Of a stretch of 21,579 nucleotides of DNA, positions 1 through 9,880 are shown piece by piece. The DNA lies in the NCBI RefSeq assembly GCF_000185845.1, contig NZ_GL629647.1, positions 2,766,514-2,788,092 of the forward strand, written 5' to 3'. Origin of the DNA: Segatella salivae DSM 15606 (GTDB lineage: Bacteria; Bacteroidota; Bacteroidia; Bacteroidales; Bacteroidaceae). The notes beneath the pieces were generated by a model. The model had not been told where the DNA came from, made no database searches, and saw only the letters and a program-made list of their open reading frames with translations. How positions within the stretch are numbered: the stretch's first letter is position 1; each line of letters starts with the position of its first letter. The translations under genes were made by a program, and so were the position numbers.

Positions 1-18
1 ATTTAAGAGAGAGAATTT

Positions 19-3000
19 ATGGAAAAAAGACTCGTGATGTTTTTGGCTTCGCTCTTCCTAAGCATAGGTTTTGCGGTGGCACAAACACAAGTTTTCGGAA
101 CAGTTATCTCGTCAGAAGACAACGAACCCATTATCGGTGCTTCGATAATTGTGCAGGGTTCTAAGGTCGGTACAGTGACAGATGCAGACGGAAAGTTCTC
201 ACTTTCGGTGCCAAATGGTAAGAAAGTTGTCATCAGCTACATTGGAATGCAAGCTCAGACGCTTAATCCTAAGGCGAACATGAAGGTTGTTTTGACCCCG
301 AACAATGCGACATTGAACGAGGTTGTGGTAACAGGTGTGTCGAATATGGACCGCCGTATGTTCACCGGTGCAGCCGATCAGATTAAAGCAAGCGATGCTT
401 TGATAGGCGGTATGGCCGATGTTAGTCGCTCACTTGAAGGCCGTTCGGCTGGTGTAAGCGTGCAAAACGTGTCGGGAACCTTTGGTACTGCGCCAAAGAT
501 TCATGTGCGTGGTGCAACTTCAATCTATGGAAACTCAAAACCATTATGGGTTGTTGATGGTGTCGTTCAAGAGGATATCACCGACATTAGCGCCGATGCT
601 TTGTCATCAGGTGATGCAGAAACATTGATTTCTTCAGCCATAGCAGGTCTGAACTCAGATGATATTGAGAGCTTCCAGATATTGAAAGATGGTTCAGCTA
701 CATCTATTTATGGTGCCCGTGCCATGAGCGGTGTCATCGTAGTCACTACAAAGAAGGGACGTTCGGGACAGGCTCATGTAAGTTATACAGGTGAGTTTAC
801 ATCACGTTTGATTCCTACTTATGGTCAGTTTAACATCTTAAACTCACAAGAACAGATGGGAATCTATCAGGAGATGCAAGACAAAGGATGGCTCAATCTC
901 TCTGATGTGTTGAACGGAAGTGACTATGGTGTGTATGGAAAGATGTATGAACTCATCAACACTTTTAATCCAAAGACAGGCCAGTTTGGCTTAGCCAATA
1001 CAAAGGAAGCACGTGATTCTTATCTACATAGTGCTGAAATGCGCAACACAAACTGGTTCAAACAACTCTTCTCTTCCGCACTGATGCAGAATCATTCTGT
1101 AAGTCTTAGTGGTGGAACGGCAAAGTCAAACTATTATGTTTCTATGTCGTTTATGAATGATCCGGGTTGGTATAAAGACTCAAAAGTGAAGCGTTATACC
1201 GCAAACTTCAATGCTACTCATCATCTACTTGATAATCTTTCACTCACCTTGTTGGCTTCGGCTTCTTATCGAAAGCAGCAAGCTCCGGGAACATTGGCAC
1301 AGGATGTAGACGTTGTTAGCGGTCAAGTGAAGCGTGAATTTGATATCAACCCTTACTCTTATGCCTTGAATACGTCTCGTGCTCTCGACCCAAACACATA
1401 CTATCATGCTAACTATGCGCCCTTCAATATCCTTAATGAGTTGGAGAATAACAAGATAGATATGAATGTGTTGAACACGAAATTCCAGGCTGAAATGGCT
1501 TATAAGCCCGTCAAAGATCTGCGATTATCGTTGATAGGTGCAGTGCAGTATGACACTTCTTCGCAAGAACATAAGATAACAGAGCACTCAAATCAGGCAC
1601 AGGCTTATCGTGCAATGGATAACTCTATCATTCGAGATGCAAACCATTATCTTTATAAAGATCCGACAAATCCTTATGCATTGCCAATCTCTGTGTTGCC
1701 AAGTGGAGGTTTTTATCATAAGACTGACCTGCAGAAAATAAGCTGGGATGTTCGTGCAACGGCTAATTATACACACACTTTCAACCAAGTTCATAGTCTG
1801 AATGTATTGGGAGGACTTGATGTTTCGAATGTAGATCGTAAGCGTACTTACTTTAATGGCGTAGGTATGCAGTATGATGGAGGTGAAATTCCGTTCTATA
1901 TCTATCAGTTCTTCAAAAAGAACATTGATGATAATGCAGTCTACTATTCACTTAATAACACTCATAACCGCACGGCAGCTTTCTTTGCTACGGGCACATA
2001 TTCTTATAAACAGCGTTACAACTTGACGGGTACTTACCGCTATGAAGGTACAAACCGCCTTGGAAGAAGCCGCAGTGCACGTTGGCTTCCGACTTGGAAT
2101 ATCTCGGGAAGTTGGAATGTAAGCGAGGAGCCTTGGTTCAAAAATACATTTAATAATGTGCTAACACATGCGTTGTTGCGTACATCTTATTCACTCACGG
2201 CAGACCCAGGACCTTCTACTTACACAAATTCAACAGTAATCTTAAAGTCATATACGCCGTACAGAATATTCGGAACAGACAAAGAAACGGGTATAGAGAT
2301 TAGCGAATTAGAGAACTCTGAGCTCACGTATGAGAAGAAACATGAGTTTAATATCGGTTCAGAGTTGGGCTTCTTGAATAACCGAATCAATGTGACTTTT
2401 GACTTGTTCTGGCGTAACAACTTTGATTTGATTGGTCCGATTGCAACACAAGGTATTGGTGGACAAGTTGTTCGATATGCCAATACGGCTTCAATGAAGT
2501 CACAAGGTCAGGAACTTTCAATCCAAACGACTAATATTCGGAATCGCGACTTCACGTGGATAACTAACCTTATTTATTCACATGTGACGACAAAAGTAAC
2601 GTCGTTGATGAGTCATGCGCGTACCATTGACCTCATAAGTGGTGAAGCAAGTAGTGGATTTACAATGGAAGGATATCCTCATCGCGCTATTTTCTCCATG
2701 CCATTCCAAGGACTTACCGACCATGGTATACCTACTTACCTGAACGAAAATGGTCAGTTGACCTCTACAAATATAAATTTCCAGAACCGAACGGATAATA
2801 GTTATCTTATCTATGAAGGCCCAACTGAGCCGACTGTTACAGGCTCTTTAGGAAATGAATTGAAGTGGAAGAACTGGAGACTTAATGTATTTGTGACTTA
2901 CTCTTTTGGCAGTTTTGTTCGTCTTGACCCTGTTTTCAGCGCACGATATAACGACCTTACAGCCATGACTAAAGAGTTTAAGAACCGTTGGACAATGGCC

Positions 3001-3345
3001 GGTGAAGAGAAAAGAACCTCTGTTCCCGGAATATTACCCTATCGCGATTATCGTGACGACAGTAATTTGAGAATCGCATATAATGCTTATAACTACACCA
3101 GTAACCGCACTGCTAAAGGTGATTTCATTCGAATGAAGGAGATTTCTTTGGGATATGAGTTTCCAAGAACATTGCTTCAAGCTACTCCTTTCACGAATCT
3201 CTCATTGAAACTCCAGGCAACAAACCTCTTCCTTATCTATGCAGATAAGAAACTTAACGGTCAAGATCCTGAGTTTGTTAACGCTGGTGGTGTTGCAGCT
3301 CCTATCCCTCGCCAGTTCACAATGACGTTAAAATTAGGATTATAA
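19..3345 (+). CDS. SusC/RagA-type TonB-linked outer-membrane transporter
   Basis: This 1108-residue protein is a complete SusC-family TonB-dependent transporter that would sit in the outer membrane and import a large ligand captured by its SusD partner. Residues 1-21 form a signal peptide ending near FAVA/QTQ. Residues 24-95 are a carboxypeptidase-D-like regulatory domain (GTVISSEDNEPIIGASI). A TonB-box-like NEVVVTG lies at 100-106. The plug follows, with the family signature TSIYGARAMSGVIVVTTKKG at about 228-247, and the rest is the beta-barrel. There is no N-terminal STN domain, so nothing suggests direct anti-sigma signalling. It is the first gene of a five-gene operon, with 13 bp to the next gene. 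The promoter must lie left of the window because only 18 bp are visible upstream. Family assignment is firm; the substrate is unknown, and the neighbours do not point to a glycan. Confidence 0.96.
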   Translation: MEKRLVMFLASLFLSIGFAVAQTQVFGTVISSEDNEPIIGASIIVQGSKVGTVTDADGKFSLSVPNGKKVVISYIGMQAQTLNPKANMKVVLTPNNATLNEVVVTGVSNMDRRMFTGAADQIKASDALIGGMADVSRSLEGRSAGVSVQNVSGTFGTAPKIHVRGATSIYGNSKPLWVVDGVVQEDITDISADALSSGDAETLISSAIAGLNSDDIESFQILKDGSATSIYGARAMSGVIVVTTKKGRSGQAHVSYTGEFTSRLIPTYGQFNILNSQEQMGIYQEMQDKGWLNLSDVLNGSDYGVYGKMYELINTFNPKTGQFGLANTKEARDSYLHSAEMRNTNWFKQLFSSALMQNHSVSLSGGTAKSNYYVSMSFMNDPGWYKDSKVKRYTANFNATHHLLDNLSLTLLASASYRKQQAPGTLAQDVDVVSGQVKREFDINPYSYALNTSRALDPNTYYHANYAPFNILNELENNKIDMNVLNTKFQAEMAYKPVKDLRLSLIGAVQYDTSSQEHKITEHSNQAQAYRAMDNSIIRDANHYLYKDPTNPYALPISVLPSGGFYHKTDLQKISWDVRATANYTHTFNQVHSLNVLGGLDVSNVDRKRTYFNGVGMQYDGGEIPFYIYQFFKKNIDDNAVYYSLNNTHNRTAAFFATGTYSYKQRYNLTGTYRYEGTNRLGRSRSARWLPTWNISGSWNVSEEPWFKNTFNNVLTHALLRTSYSLTADPGPSTYTNSTVILKSYTPYRIFGTDKETGIEISELENSELTYEKKHEFNIGSELGFLNNRINVTFDLFWRNNFDLIGPIATQGIGGQVVRYANTASMKSQGQELSIQTTNIRNRDFTWITNLIYSHVTTKVTSLMSHARTIDLISGEASSGFTMEGYPHRAIFSMPFQGLTDHGIPTYLNENGQLTSTNINFQNRTDNSYLIYEGPTEPTVTGSLGNELKWKNWRLNVFVTYSFGSFVRLDPVFSARYNDLTAMTKEFKNRWTMAGEEKRTSVPGILPYRDYRDDSNLRIAYNAYNYTSNRTAKGDFIRMKEISLGYEFPRTLLQATPFTNLSLKLQATNLFLIYADKKLNGQDPEFVNAGGVAAPIPRQFTMTLKLGL

Positions 3346-3358
3346 ACGTAGAAAAATT

Positions 3359-4933
3359 ATGGTTATGAACATTAAGAAGATTTATATATACATCTCATTG
3401 GCTGCCGTTTCGTTGGGCTTTAGCTCATGTGATGATTATCTTGACAAGCTTCCTGATAACAGAATGGAGCTTAATAGTAAGGAGAAGGTGCAGAATTTCC
3501 TTGTTTCTGCATATCCTGAACGCAATGCCGCGTTGCTCACAGAAATGTATTCTGACAACACAGATGCTTTCAAAGTAACGAGTTGGACGAGTGCAGGTCG
3601 CTTCCAAGATCAAGCATATTCTTGGGACGATATTACCGAAGTAGACGACGATGAGACACCACAACAGTTATGGAATAGCTTTTATAAGGCTATGTCTACA
3701 GCCAATACAGCATTGAAAGCAATAGAAGATAATGGCAACACTGAAGAATATCAGGCATCGAAAGGTGAGGCTTTGCTTTGTAGAGCGTTTGCTGCCTTTC
3801 AGTTGACAAATACATTTTGTGTTGCTTATGATGCTACAACAGCTGCCAAAGCCATGGGAATTCCCTATCCAATGGCACCTGAAACAAAGGTCGGAACAAA
3901 GTATGAAAGGGGCACTTTAGCAGCTTGTTATGATCAGATGAATCGTGATATAGAAGAAGGTTTGCCTTTAGTGACAGACAATTATGCTCGTCCTAAGTAC
4001 CACTTTACACGTAATGCAGCCTATGCTTTTGCGGCACTTTTCAACCTCTACTATCAGAAATATGATAAAGCAGTGGCTTATGCTACACGCGTACTCGGTA
4101 CAGATGCTTCAGCAAAACTACGTGATTGGAAAGCTTTCTATAGTCTTTCCAGCAACGGACAGGTGGCACCTAACAACTATGTTAATATCTCAAGTCAGGC
4201 CAATCTCTTGATACAAACGGCATTTTCTCAGGCTGGTGCTTACCTCGGACCATACAACTTTGCTGCTAAATACGCTCATGGTCAGTTGATTTCTGAAAAA
4301 GAAGACCTGCAAGCTCAAGGCCCTTGGGGAAGTAGTTCGTCTTTCGGTTATACAGTATGGAATAATAACAGCCTATCAAAGTATTTCGTAAATAAGATTC
4401 CTTACGCTTTTGAATACACGGATATACAGGCTCGTATCGGCTATTCTCACACTGCATATCCTGTTCTTACGACTGACTTGACGTTGCTTGTACGGGCAGA
4501 AGCTAATGCCATGTTAGGCAAATATGCTGAAGCTGTGCAAGATTTGAACACAGAGGTAAAGGCTTTTTCGGGTGGAAATCTTAGTGTTACACTCACTGGA
4601 ATACAAGACTTTTATCGAGGAATAAACTATTATACGCCCACAGAACCTACGCCGAAGAAGAAGTTTCACACTGCGTTCAGCATTGAATCTACAACACAAG
4701 AGCCGATTCTTCAAGCGATTTTACAACTCCGTCGCATAATGACGGTGGGCGAAGGATGGCGACTTCAGGATGTGAAGCGTTACGGAATAGTAATGTATCG
4801 CCGTACTTTGAATGACAGTCGAAAGGTTATTGCCGTCACCGATACAATGAAAGAAGACGATCCACGACGTGCAATTCAGTTGCCGCAGGATGTTATTACT
4901 GCTGGACTTCCAGCCAATCTAAGAAACAAATAA
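3359..4933 (+). CDS. SusD/RagB-family nutrient-binding lipoprotein
   Basis: This 524-residue protein is the surface-exposed substrate-binding lid partner of the upstream SusC transporter. The signal peptide ends in a lipobox with Cys24 (GFSSC), followed by the typical mature N-terminus DDYLDKLPDNR. The C-terminal block RRIMTVGEGWRLQDVKRYG (about 458-476) matches the conserved SusD region before the C-terminus, and the middle carries the helical, TPR-like segments of the family. A second ATG two codons downstream (3365) would keep the lipobox intact; which one is used cannot be decided here. It starts 13 bp after the susC-like stop and is followed after 17 bp by the metallohydrolase gene, so the genes are surely co-transcribed. 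Length is normal for the family. Ligand unknown. Confidence 0.95.
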   Translation: MVMNIKKIYIYISLAAVSLGFSSCDDYLDKLPDNRMELNSKEKVQNFLVSAYPERNAALLTEMYSDNTDAFKVTSWTSAGRFQDQAYSWDDITEVDDDETPQQLWNSFYKAMSTANTALKAIEDNGNTEEYQASKGEALLCRAFAAFQLTNTFCVAYDATTAAKAMGIPYPMAPETKVGTKYERGTLAACYDQMNRDIEEGLPLVTDNYARPKYHFTRNAAYAFAALFNLYYQKYDKAVAYATRVLGTDASAKLRDWKAFYSLSSNGQVAPNNYVNISSQANLLIQTAFSQAGAYLGPYNFAAKYAHGQLISEKEDLQAQGPWGSSSSFGYTVWNNNSLSKYFVNKIPYAFEYTDIQARIGYSHTAYPVLTTDLTLLVRAEANAMLGKYAEAVQDLNTEVKAFSGGNLSVTLTGIQDFYRGINYYTPTEPTPKKKFHTAFSIESTTQEPILQAILQLRRIMTVGEGWRLQDVKRYGIVMYRRTLNDSRKVIAVTDTMKEDDPRRAIQLPQDVITAGLPANLRNK

Positions 4934-4950
4934 CATTATTAAATGAGTAA

Positions 4951-5838
4951 ATGATGAAGAAAATATATTTATTAGTCTTAGCAGCAATCCTGTCACTAAG
5001 CTTTGCTTCATGCTCAGAAGATAATCCTTCAGGAGACAGTATCTTTCAAAACAAGGCCGTAAAGCGTGATAATTTCGACAAATGGCTACTTGATAATTAT
5101 ACTTATCCGTATAATATTGACTTCAAATATAAGATGGAAGACATCTATAGTGATATGAAATACCATCTTGTTCCAGCTGATTCTGCGAAGTCAGCAAAGT
5201 TAGCTATCATCGCGAAATACCTTTGGTTTGATGCTTATGCAGAATGTGTTGGCTCAGACTTCGTTAAGGAAAACGTTCCAAGAGTTATCCATTTGATTGG
5301 TTCTGCGGCTTATAATAGTGGAGATGGAACCATGGTTCTTGGAACCGCTGAAGGCGGATTAGTCATTACTTTGTATATGGTTAACCGCTTGACTGATGCC
5401 ACTTTGCGAGATTATGCTACGTTAAACGAGTATTATTTCCATACGATGCATCACGAGTTTACCCACATTTTGAATCAGAAGATACCTTATGATGAGAACT
5501 TTCAGCATATCTCTGAGGGCAATTATGTAAGTGGTGACTGGTATCAAATACAGCAAGGGGAGGCCAATCAAAGAGGCTTTGTGACGCCTTATGCTATGAG
5601 TGAGCCTATCGAAGACTTTGCAGAGATGCTTTCTGTCTATGTAACGACATCGCCAAGTGATTGGCAAGCACTCATGCGTAGAGCGGGTTCGAAAGGTGCT
5701 CCCTATATACAGGCGAAGCTTGATATTATCCGTTCCTACATGAAAGATTCGTGGAAACTTGATATCGACAAGCTACGTAGCATCGTACTCCGTAGGGCTT
5801 CTGAGATTAATCAACTTGATTTGAATAAATTAAACTAA
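4951..5838 (+). CDS. Putative zinc metallohydrolase lipoprotein (SusCD-associated, HExxH)
   Basis: This 295-residue lipoprotein has a lipobox at FASC (Cys21) and a zinc-binding HEFTH motif at residues 168-172, within TMHHEFTHILN. The downstream EPIEDFAEM block (about 218-226) probably provides the third zinc ligand, as in gluzincin-type proteases. The layout fits the lipoprotein family described as substrate import-associated zinc metallohydrolases, which sit next to SusC/SusD pairs in Bacteroidota. Such an enzyme would act at the cell surface or in the periplasm, perhaps trimming a protein or peptide cargo before or during uptake. That function is inference: only the motif, the lipoprotein signal and the operon position are seen. 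The start has two adjacent ATGs (MMKK); either gives the same lipobox. Gaps to neighbours are 17 and 14 bp. Confidence 0.88.
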   Translation: MMKKIYLLVLAAILSLSFASCSEDNPSGDSIFQNKAVKRDNFDKWLLDNYTYPYNIDFKYKMEDIYSDMKYHLVPADSAKSAKLAIIAKYLWFDAYAECVGSDFVKENVPRVIHLIGSAAYNSGDGTMVLGTAEGGLVITLYMVNRLTDATLRDYATLNEYYFHTMHHEFTHILNQKIPYDENFQHISEGNYVSGDWYQIQQGEANQRGFVTPYAMSEPIEDFAEMLSVYVTTSPSDWQALMRRAGSKGAPYIQAKLDIIRSYMKDSWKLDIDKLRSIVLRRASEINQLDLNKLN

Positions 5839-5852
5839 AAGAAAAGCAGCTT

Positions 5853-7115
5853 ATGAAAAAGATAATATTCAGTATTCAGATACTCCTTGCGACATTGATG
5901 CTGACATCTTGTTTGCACGATGACGATGTTGTATTTGACGAATCGGCTGCACAGCGAGTGGAAAAAGCTGTAAAAGCTGATATCGCTCTACTTGAATCAG
6001 CAAACAACGGATGGCAACTTCATCTGTGGACTGAAGCTGGTTATGAGGGTGGAGGCTATACATATCTGATGAAATTCAAGGATGGTAAGGTCACTGTTGC
6101 AAGCGATATAGCTCAGCCTCAAGAGACTTCTTCATCAAGTTATGATGTTATCAAGGACATGGGACCAGTGTTAACGATTAACACTTACAATAAGATCTTC
6201 CACATGCTTTCATCTCCTTCTCAGATGGATGGTGATGGACATGGCCAAGATTACGAGTTCATCATTCAGCGAACTACGAATGATTCCATCTTCCTTGAAG
6301 GCAAGAAGTTCCATAATAAGATGGTAATGACACGCCTGAAAGACGATGTTAACTGGCAAAATTATGTCACTTCAATGCAGAAAGTGGCTGAAGAGGTTAA
6401 ACAAAATTACTATTATACGAACAAAAAGGATACGTTTAATGTCGAGATTTCGGCTGATCGTAGGTTTAGTTTAAGCTATAAGGGCAATGAAAAGGAAGTT
6501 CCGTTCTTCTTTACTTCGAATGGAATTGAACTGCAATCTCCCGTGACAATAGATGGTAAACAGGTACAACATTTCACGTATGATAACGACAAACTAACGT
6601 TTACTTCGACTGATCCTGGGGCATCAAGCATTGTTCTTCACGCCGACTTTATGCGCTATGAAGACTATCTTGGAACTTATAACTTCGAGTATGAAAACGC
6701 TTCTATCCCAGTGAAGTTAGTCGCTTCAGGAGACGGAAAGACGTATAAGGTCGAAGGACTTTCACCTGATTTCCACCTCACTTTCACTTATGAGGAGAAG
6801 GATGGAACGTTGAAGTGGGAGCCAGAACGCATCTATACAGCTGCTAATGGCCATGAGTTCTGGATGTGTGCAATGGCATTAGCCGATGGAGGTTTCTACT
6901 ATCGAATTGATATGTTGGGTTATAACATTGCCAAAGATACGTCAAAACAGGGGGTATATCTGACGTTTACTCCAAGCTATGGCGTGTTCTTTAACACCGA
7001 TTCTTTCGTCATTGTAGAGTATGACGGCAATAATGAAGTGGGCAAATCTACAACACTTAAGGTCAATGGTAGTGCCGAAATACCTTATATAAAGGGTATG
7101 AAGAAGATTCAATAA
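5853..7115 (+). CDS. DUF4302-type lipoprotein
   Basis: This 420-residue lipoprotein has a short signal peptide ending LMLTSC (Cys20). The mature N-terminus (FDESAAQRVEKAVKADI, then NNGWQLHLW and GGYTYLMKFKDGKVTVASD) follows the pattern I recognise for DUF4302 proteins, which occur repeatedly beside SusC/SusD and HExxH lipoproteins. The rest is rich in beta-strand-like segments with many aromatic residues and no obvious catalytic motif. Its fixed place in a transport operon suggests an accessory surface protein of the SusCD complex, possibly ligand-binding, but no function is established by the sequence. It lies 14 bp after the metallohydrolase gene and 18 bp before the BACON-domain gene. Confidence 0.85.
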   Translation: MKKIIFSIQILLATLMLTSCLHDDDVVFDESAAQRVEKAVKADIALLESANNGWQLHLWTEAGYEGGGYTYLMKFKDGKVTVASDIAQPQETSSSSYDVIKDMGPVLTINTYNKIFHMLSSPSQMDGDGHGQDYEFIIQRTTNDSIFLEGKKFHNKMVMTRLKDDVNWQNYVTSMQKVAEEVKQNYYYTNKKDTFNVEISADRRFSLSYKGNEKEVPFFFTSNGIELQSPVTIDGKQVQHFTYDNDKLTFTSTDPGASSIVLHADFMRYEDYLGTYNFEYENASIPVKLVASGDGKTYKVEGLSPDFHLTFTYEEKDGTLKWEPERIYTAANGHEFWMCAMALADGGFYYRIDMLGYNIAKDTSKQGVYLTFTPSYGVFFNTDSFVIVEYDGNNEVGKSTTLKVNGSAEIPYIKGMKKIQ

Positions 7116-7133
7116 CGCTTAAAACAAACGAAT

Positions 7134-8240
7134 ATGAATAAAATATTATTCCACGCTTTTTGTGTCATGGGCTGTCTTTCTCTATTGACAGCCTGTGAAA
7201 AAGGCGACATAACGAATGACATCGACACGCATTCTGTGAAAGTGTTAGAGGCTAATACTTCCTTCGATGCACTTGGAGGTACTGATAGTATCTATGTAGA
7301 AGGCAATGTAACTCACGCTTATGCAAATGCTTCTTGGGCCAAAACGCAAACCAAAGGCAATTTGGTTACTGTTACAACTGAGCCTAATCGCGACTTGCAG
7401 TCACGTCACACTACGGTGGTTATCAAGACATCTGATGTTGACTCTACAGTGGTAGCAATCGACCAACTCGGTCCTTACACTCAGTTAGATATGCCTGGAA
7501 CTATCGTGATGGATGATGAGGCAGGAAGCGTTTCCTATAAGGTTGTAAGCACTTTCGGCATCAAAGTGTCATCAAGTGATAGTTGGATTACACCGAAATA
7601 TGAACATGGTGCATTGACCATTACTACTGCAAAGAATGATGAAGGGCATCTACGCCGTGGTGAATTCACTATAGAGAGTGAAGCTGGTAAACAGAAAGTG
7701 AAGGTCGTTCAGGTGAACTTCGATAAGGATTTGAAGGGTAAGTATTATTTGCAGATTGACGAAACAGACAAGAATAACAAGCAGGTTACTACCTTATACA
7801 ATGCTTCTTTAGAGAAAAAAGGCGATGCTTATGTGCTTAAAGTAGGTAATTCTGGAGTAGAAGTACCTGTGATTTACGACACCGATAATGTTGGTTTGTC
7901 TATTGCTTCTGGTCAAGCAGCTGGCAAGTTCAAGCAATATTACATCGGAACAGTAGTCGGAGCATCTGAAAGTAAGCTAAGTCTTTCACCGTCAAATCTA
8001 ATCTCTGGTGAGTTCAACTATAGCGAAGAAGTAACTAAAAGGGTGGCAGATCTCGATGGAACGGTATTGACTTTCGGTAAGCCTGCCATGCTAATCCTTG
8101 GTGCTTTTGATTCACCTCAGTTCTCAAACGATTCGTATAAAGCCTTCTATTTGATGGGAACAAATGTCTATCTCTATAGACTTAAGCCCACAACAGCAAG
8201 TGCAAAGTCGTTTGATCAACCAACATTCAAGCTGAAATAA
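7134..8240 (+). CDS. Lipoprotein with two BACON-like domains
   Basis: This 368-residue lipoprotein has a lipobox at LLTAC (Cys21). Residues about 35-113 and 118-194 each look like a BACON domain: a tryptophan (SWAKTQ; SWITPK), then a G-x-vTiTt strand, an asparagine/arginine turn (NRDLQSRHTTVVI; NDEGHLRRGEFTI) and a terminal strand ending in VAIDQLG or VKVVQVN. BACON domains are immunoglobulin-like modules often found in surface proteins of Bacteroidota, where they act as spacers or bind carbohydrate or mucin. The C-terminal region (about 198-368) is beta-rich and not recognised. It is the last gene of the operon, 18 bp after the DUF4302 gene and followed by a strong terminator. A role as a surface accessory to the SusCD complex is inferred from position. 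Confidence 0.83.
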   Translation: MNKILFHAFCVMGCLSLLTACEKGDITNDIDTHSVKVLEANTSFDALGGTDSIYVEGNVTHAYANASWAKTQTKGNLVTVTTEPNRDLQSRHTTVVIKTSDVDSTVVAIDQLGPYTQLDMPGTIVMDDEAGSVSYKVVSTFGIKVSSSDSWITPKYEHGALTITTAKNDEGHLRRGEFTIESEAGKQKVKVVQVNFDKDLKGKYYLQIDETDKNNKQVTTLYNASLEKKGDAYVLKVGNSGVEVPVIYDTDNVGLSIASGQAAGKFKQYYIGTVVGASESKLSLSPSNLISGEFNYSEEVTKRVADLDGTVLTFGKPAMLILGAFDSPQFSNDSYKAFYLMGTNVYLYRLKPTTASAKSFDQPTFKLK

Positions 8241-8271
8241 CAGACATATCAATCTTCTTAACCAAAGCTTT

Positions 8272-8312
8272 GAGAGCCGAAAGAATCATTCTTCCGGCTC
8301 TCTTTTGTTTTC
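8272..8312 (+). terminator. Rho-independent terminator of the SusC/SusD operon
   Basis: The arms 8272-8285 (GAGAGCCGAAAGAA) and 8289-8302 (TTCTTCCGGCTCTC) pair at 13 of 14 positions, with a single A.C mismatch and a 3-base loop, followed at once by TTTTGTTTTCT. It starts 32 bp after the stop of the last operon gene. On the minus strand no T-tract follows, so it serves rightward transcription only. Confidence 0.9.
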
Positions 8313-8458
8313 TGTTTGCGACTCACTACGGTCGTTTGTCATTTTAAGATGAGATGAATCATCGAAATAAATGTGGTGTCTCCTTTCACAAGTTTACGAA
8401 AATCACATCTTTAGTCCATGGTTGTTCCCATGTAATATCTCTGTAGTTCTATTATGAT

Positions 8459-9880
8459 TCAGTTTATTTCAACGCCGAAAGAGTTTTTTTCACCACGCAA
8501 ACACTTAATGATATCTCTGTAGTCTAACGTGAGTTTCATCTGTTTATTTTCATCAATCATCAGCTGTTCGATGTCTTTCAAGTCTCTGAAAGTATCTTCG
8601 TCAGCCAGTCTTTCCTTAATAATCGTTTTACATTCTGGTAGGAGTTCAAAAGCTTTTAGCGTTATTATATCATCTAAAATCAAGCCTACTAATACAGGCG
8701 GAACACTTGCTCCATGTTGTGGATCATGGATAATGAACTGCAAAAGTTCATGAAACCATGCCACGACTTCAGCCTTTCTCTCGGGTGTTTCGATAGCAAT
8801 GCGTAGAACAGCTTCAGGGATTACCGACTTGGCGAAAGGATAAAGACCTGGTATTTTCATCTCTTCCATGAGTTTCTTTAACTGATTTTTGCCCGTGAAA
8901 TAAAGTGATGGCATGATAGATTCGACAATAAAGTCGCCAATATACAAGTCATAGAATACCTCAGGTTGATGCAAACACTCTAACACACAGCCAAGACTTT
9001 CTTCGTTACCCACTACAGAAAGCAAGATGACGGCTGCTAAAATCACCGAATCTTCCTTTTGTTTCTTTACTGGAACGCGATGAAATTGTCCTAATTTATA
9101 TAGGATAATTTGTTCTAAATCGTGTCTTAACTCGTCGTGAGGCAGGTCTAACAGTCTACTGAAGGTTTGCTCGTCAGGCAGTCCTTTGTCATACTCTTTT
9201 GCAAGTTCCTTGTATACCCACGGATGAATCAACGTCACTTGGCGTGGATAATCTGGGATTTTGAACGTGTATTCTGACTCTCTTTCTAAATATTCTTCTA
9301 TTTCTTCTTCTTCTGTATCTTCATCAAGTATAATATATTCAACATCTTTTCCCAATGCCTTTTGGAGCAAGGGTAGGAACCGATTAAGTTCTTCTTTGTC
9401 CTTTGCACAAAGATAATGTTCTCCATTTCGGCCAAATTCGTATGCGATGTGAGGTATCTCTGCATTGTCTTCTGCCAAGAAATATTTCATCAACTCAAAG
9501 TTCTCATTAGGTTTAATACCACCTTTCTCGGCAAAATGCACGGCACCATAGATCATGTTATGCGCCTCTTCATAAGAACATGGCTTAAAATCAAAGTTGT
9601 AAAACATATTTAGTATGTCCTCAATTTCATCTTGTTTGAGATATAGTTTATAACCACAATCTTTCACACCCAAGCAAAACGAGTCAACAAGGAAAAAGGC
9701 AATGCTGATTTTTCCACTTTGATGTATGCGCCCAACGATGACAAGACCGAGTCCAATCTCCTGTATGTCGGTCGACATAAAGCATGGACCAATCTTCAAT
9801 AACCGCATTTCTTCCGTGATAAAATGAGTGGTAGTGGAGGATAATTGGCTATCTTTTTTCTTGTTTTCTTTCTTTTTCAT
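8459..9880 (-). CDS. Conserved-looking hypothetical protein with HEAT-like C-terminal half
   Basis: I do not recognise this protein with certainty. From the ATG at 9880 it is 473 residues with a lysine-rich start (MKKKENKKKDSQ) and no signal peptide, so it is probably cytoplasmic. The reading frame stays open upstream to an ATG at 9982 (34 more residues), but that extension lacks globular character and would begin almost at the predicted transcription start. The N-terminal part (about 15-100) is compact and contains IGLGLVIVGRIHQSG and FFLVDSFCLGVKDCGYKLY. An acidic run (DEDTEEEEIEEYLE) lies near residue 200. The C-terminal half is made of leucine-rich paired helices, like HEAT repeats or the DUF1186 type; that comparison is tentative. 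It is a single-gene unit with its own promoter, convergent with the SusC/SusD operon. Confidence 0.72.
   Translation of the reverse strand: MKKKENKKKDSQLSSTTTHFITEEMRLLKIGPCFMSTDIQEIGLGLVIVGRIHQSGKISIAFFLVDSFCLGVKDCGYKLYLKQDEIEDILNMFYNFDFKPCSYEEAHNMIYGAVHFAEKGGIKPNENFELMKYFLAEDNAEIPHIAYEFGRNGEHYLCAKDKEELNRFLPLLQKALGKDVEYIILDEDTEEEEIEEYLERESEYTFKIPDYPRQVTLIHPWVYKELAKEYDKGLPDEQTFSRLLDLPHDELRHDLEQIILYKLGQFHRVPVKKQKEDSVILAAVILLSVVGNEESLGCVLECLHQPEVFYDLYIGDFIVESIMPSLYFTGKNQLKKLMEEMKIPGLYPFAKSVIPEAVLRIAIETPERKAEVVAWFHELLQFIIHDPQHGASVPPVLVGLILDDIITLKAFELLPECKTIIKERLADEDTFRDLKDIEQLMIDENKQMKLTLDYRDIIKCLRGEKNSFGVEIN

Noticed and set aside
19..4933. SusC/SusD pair as the missing NanO/NanU sialic acid importer
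   Set aside because: It lies about 10 kb from the nan operon on the other strand and forms a closed operon with metallohydrolase, DUF4302 and BACON lipoproteins. No sequence feature ties it to sialic acid.
8417..8432. CATGG/CCATG hairpin as terminator of the unrecognised minus-strand gene
   Set aside because: The stem is only 5 bp and lacks a T-tract on the minus strand, so it is too weak to call.
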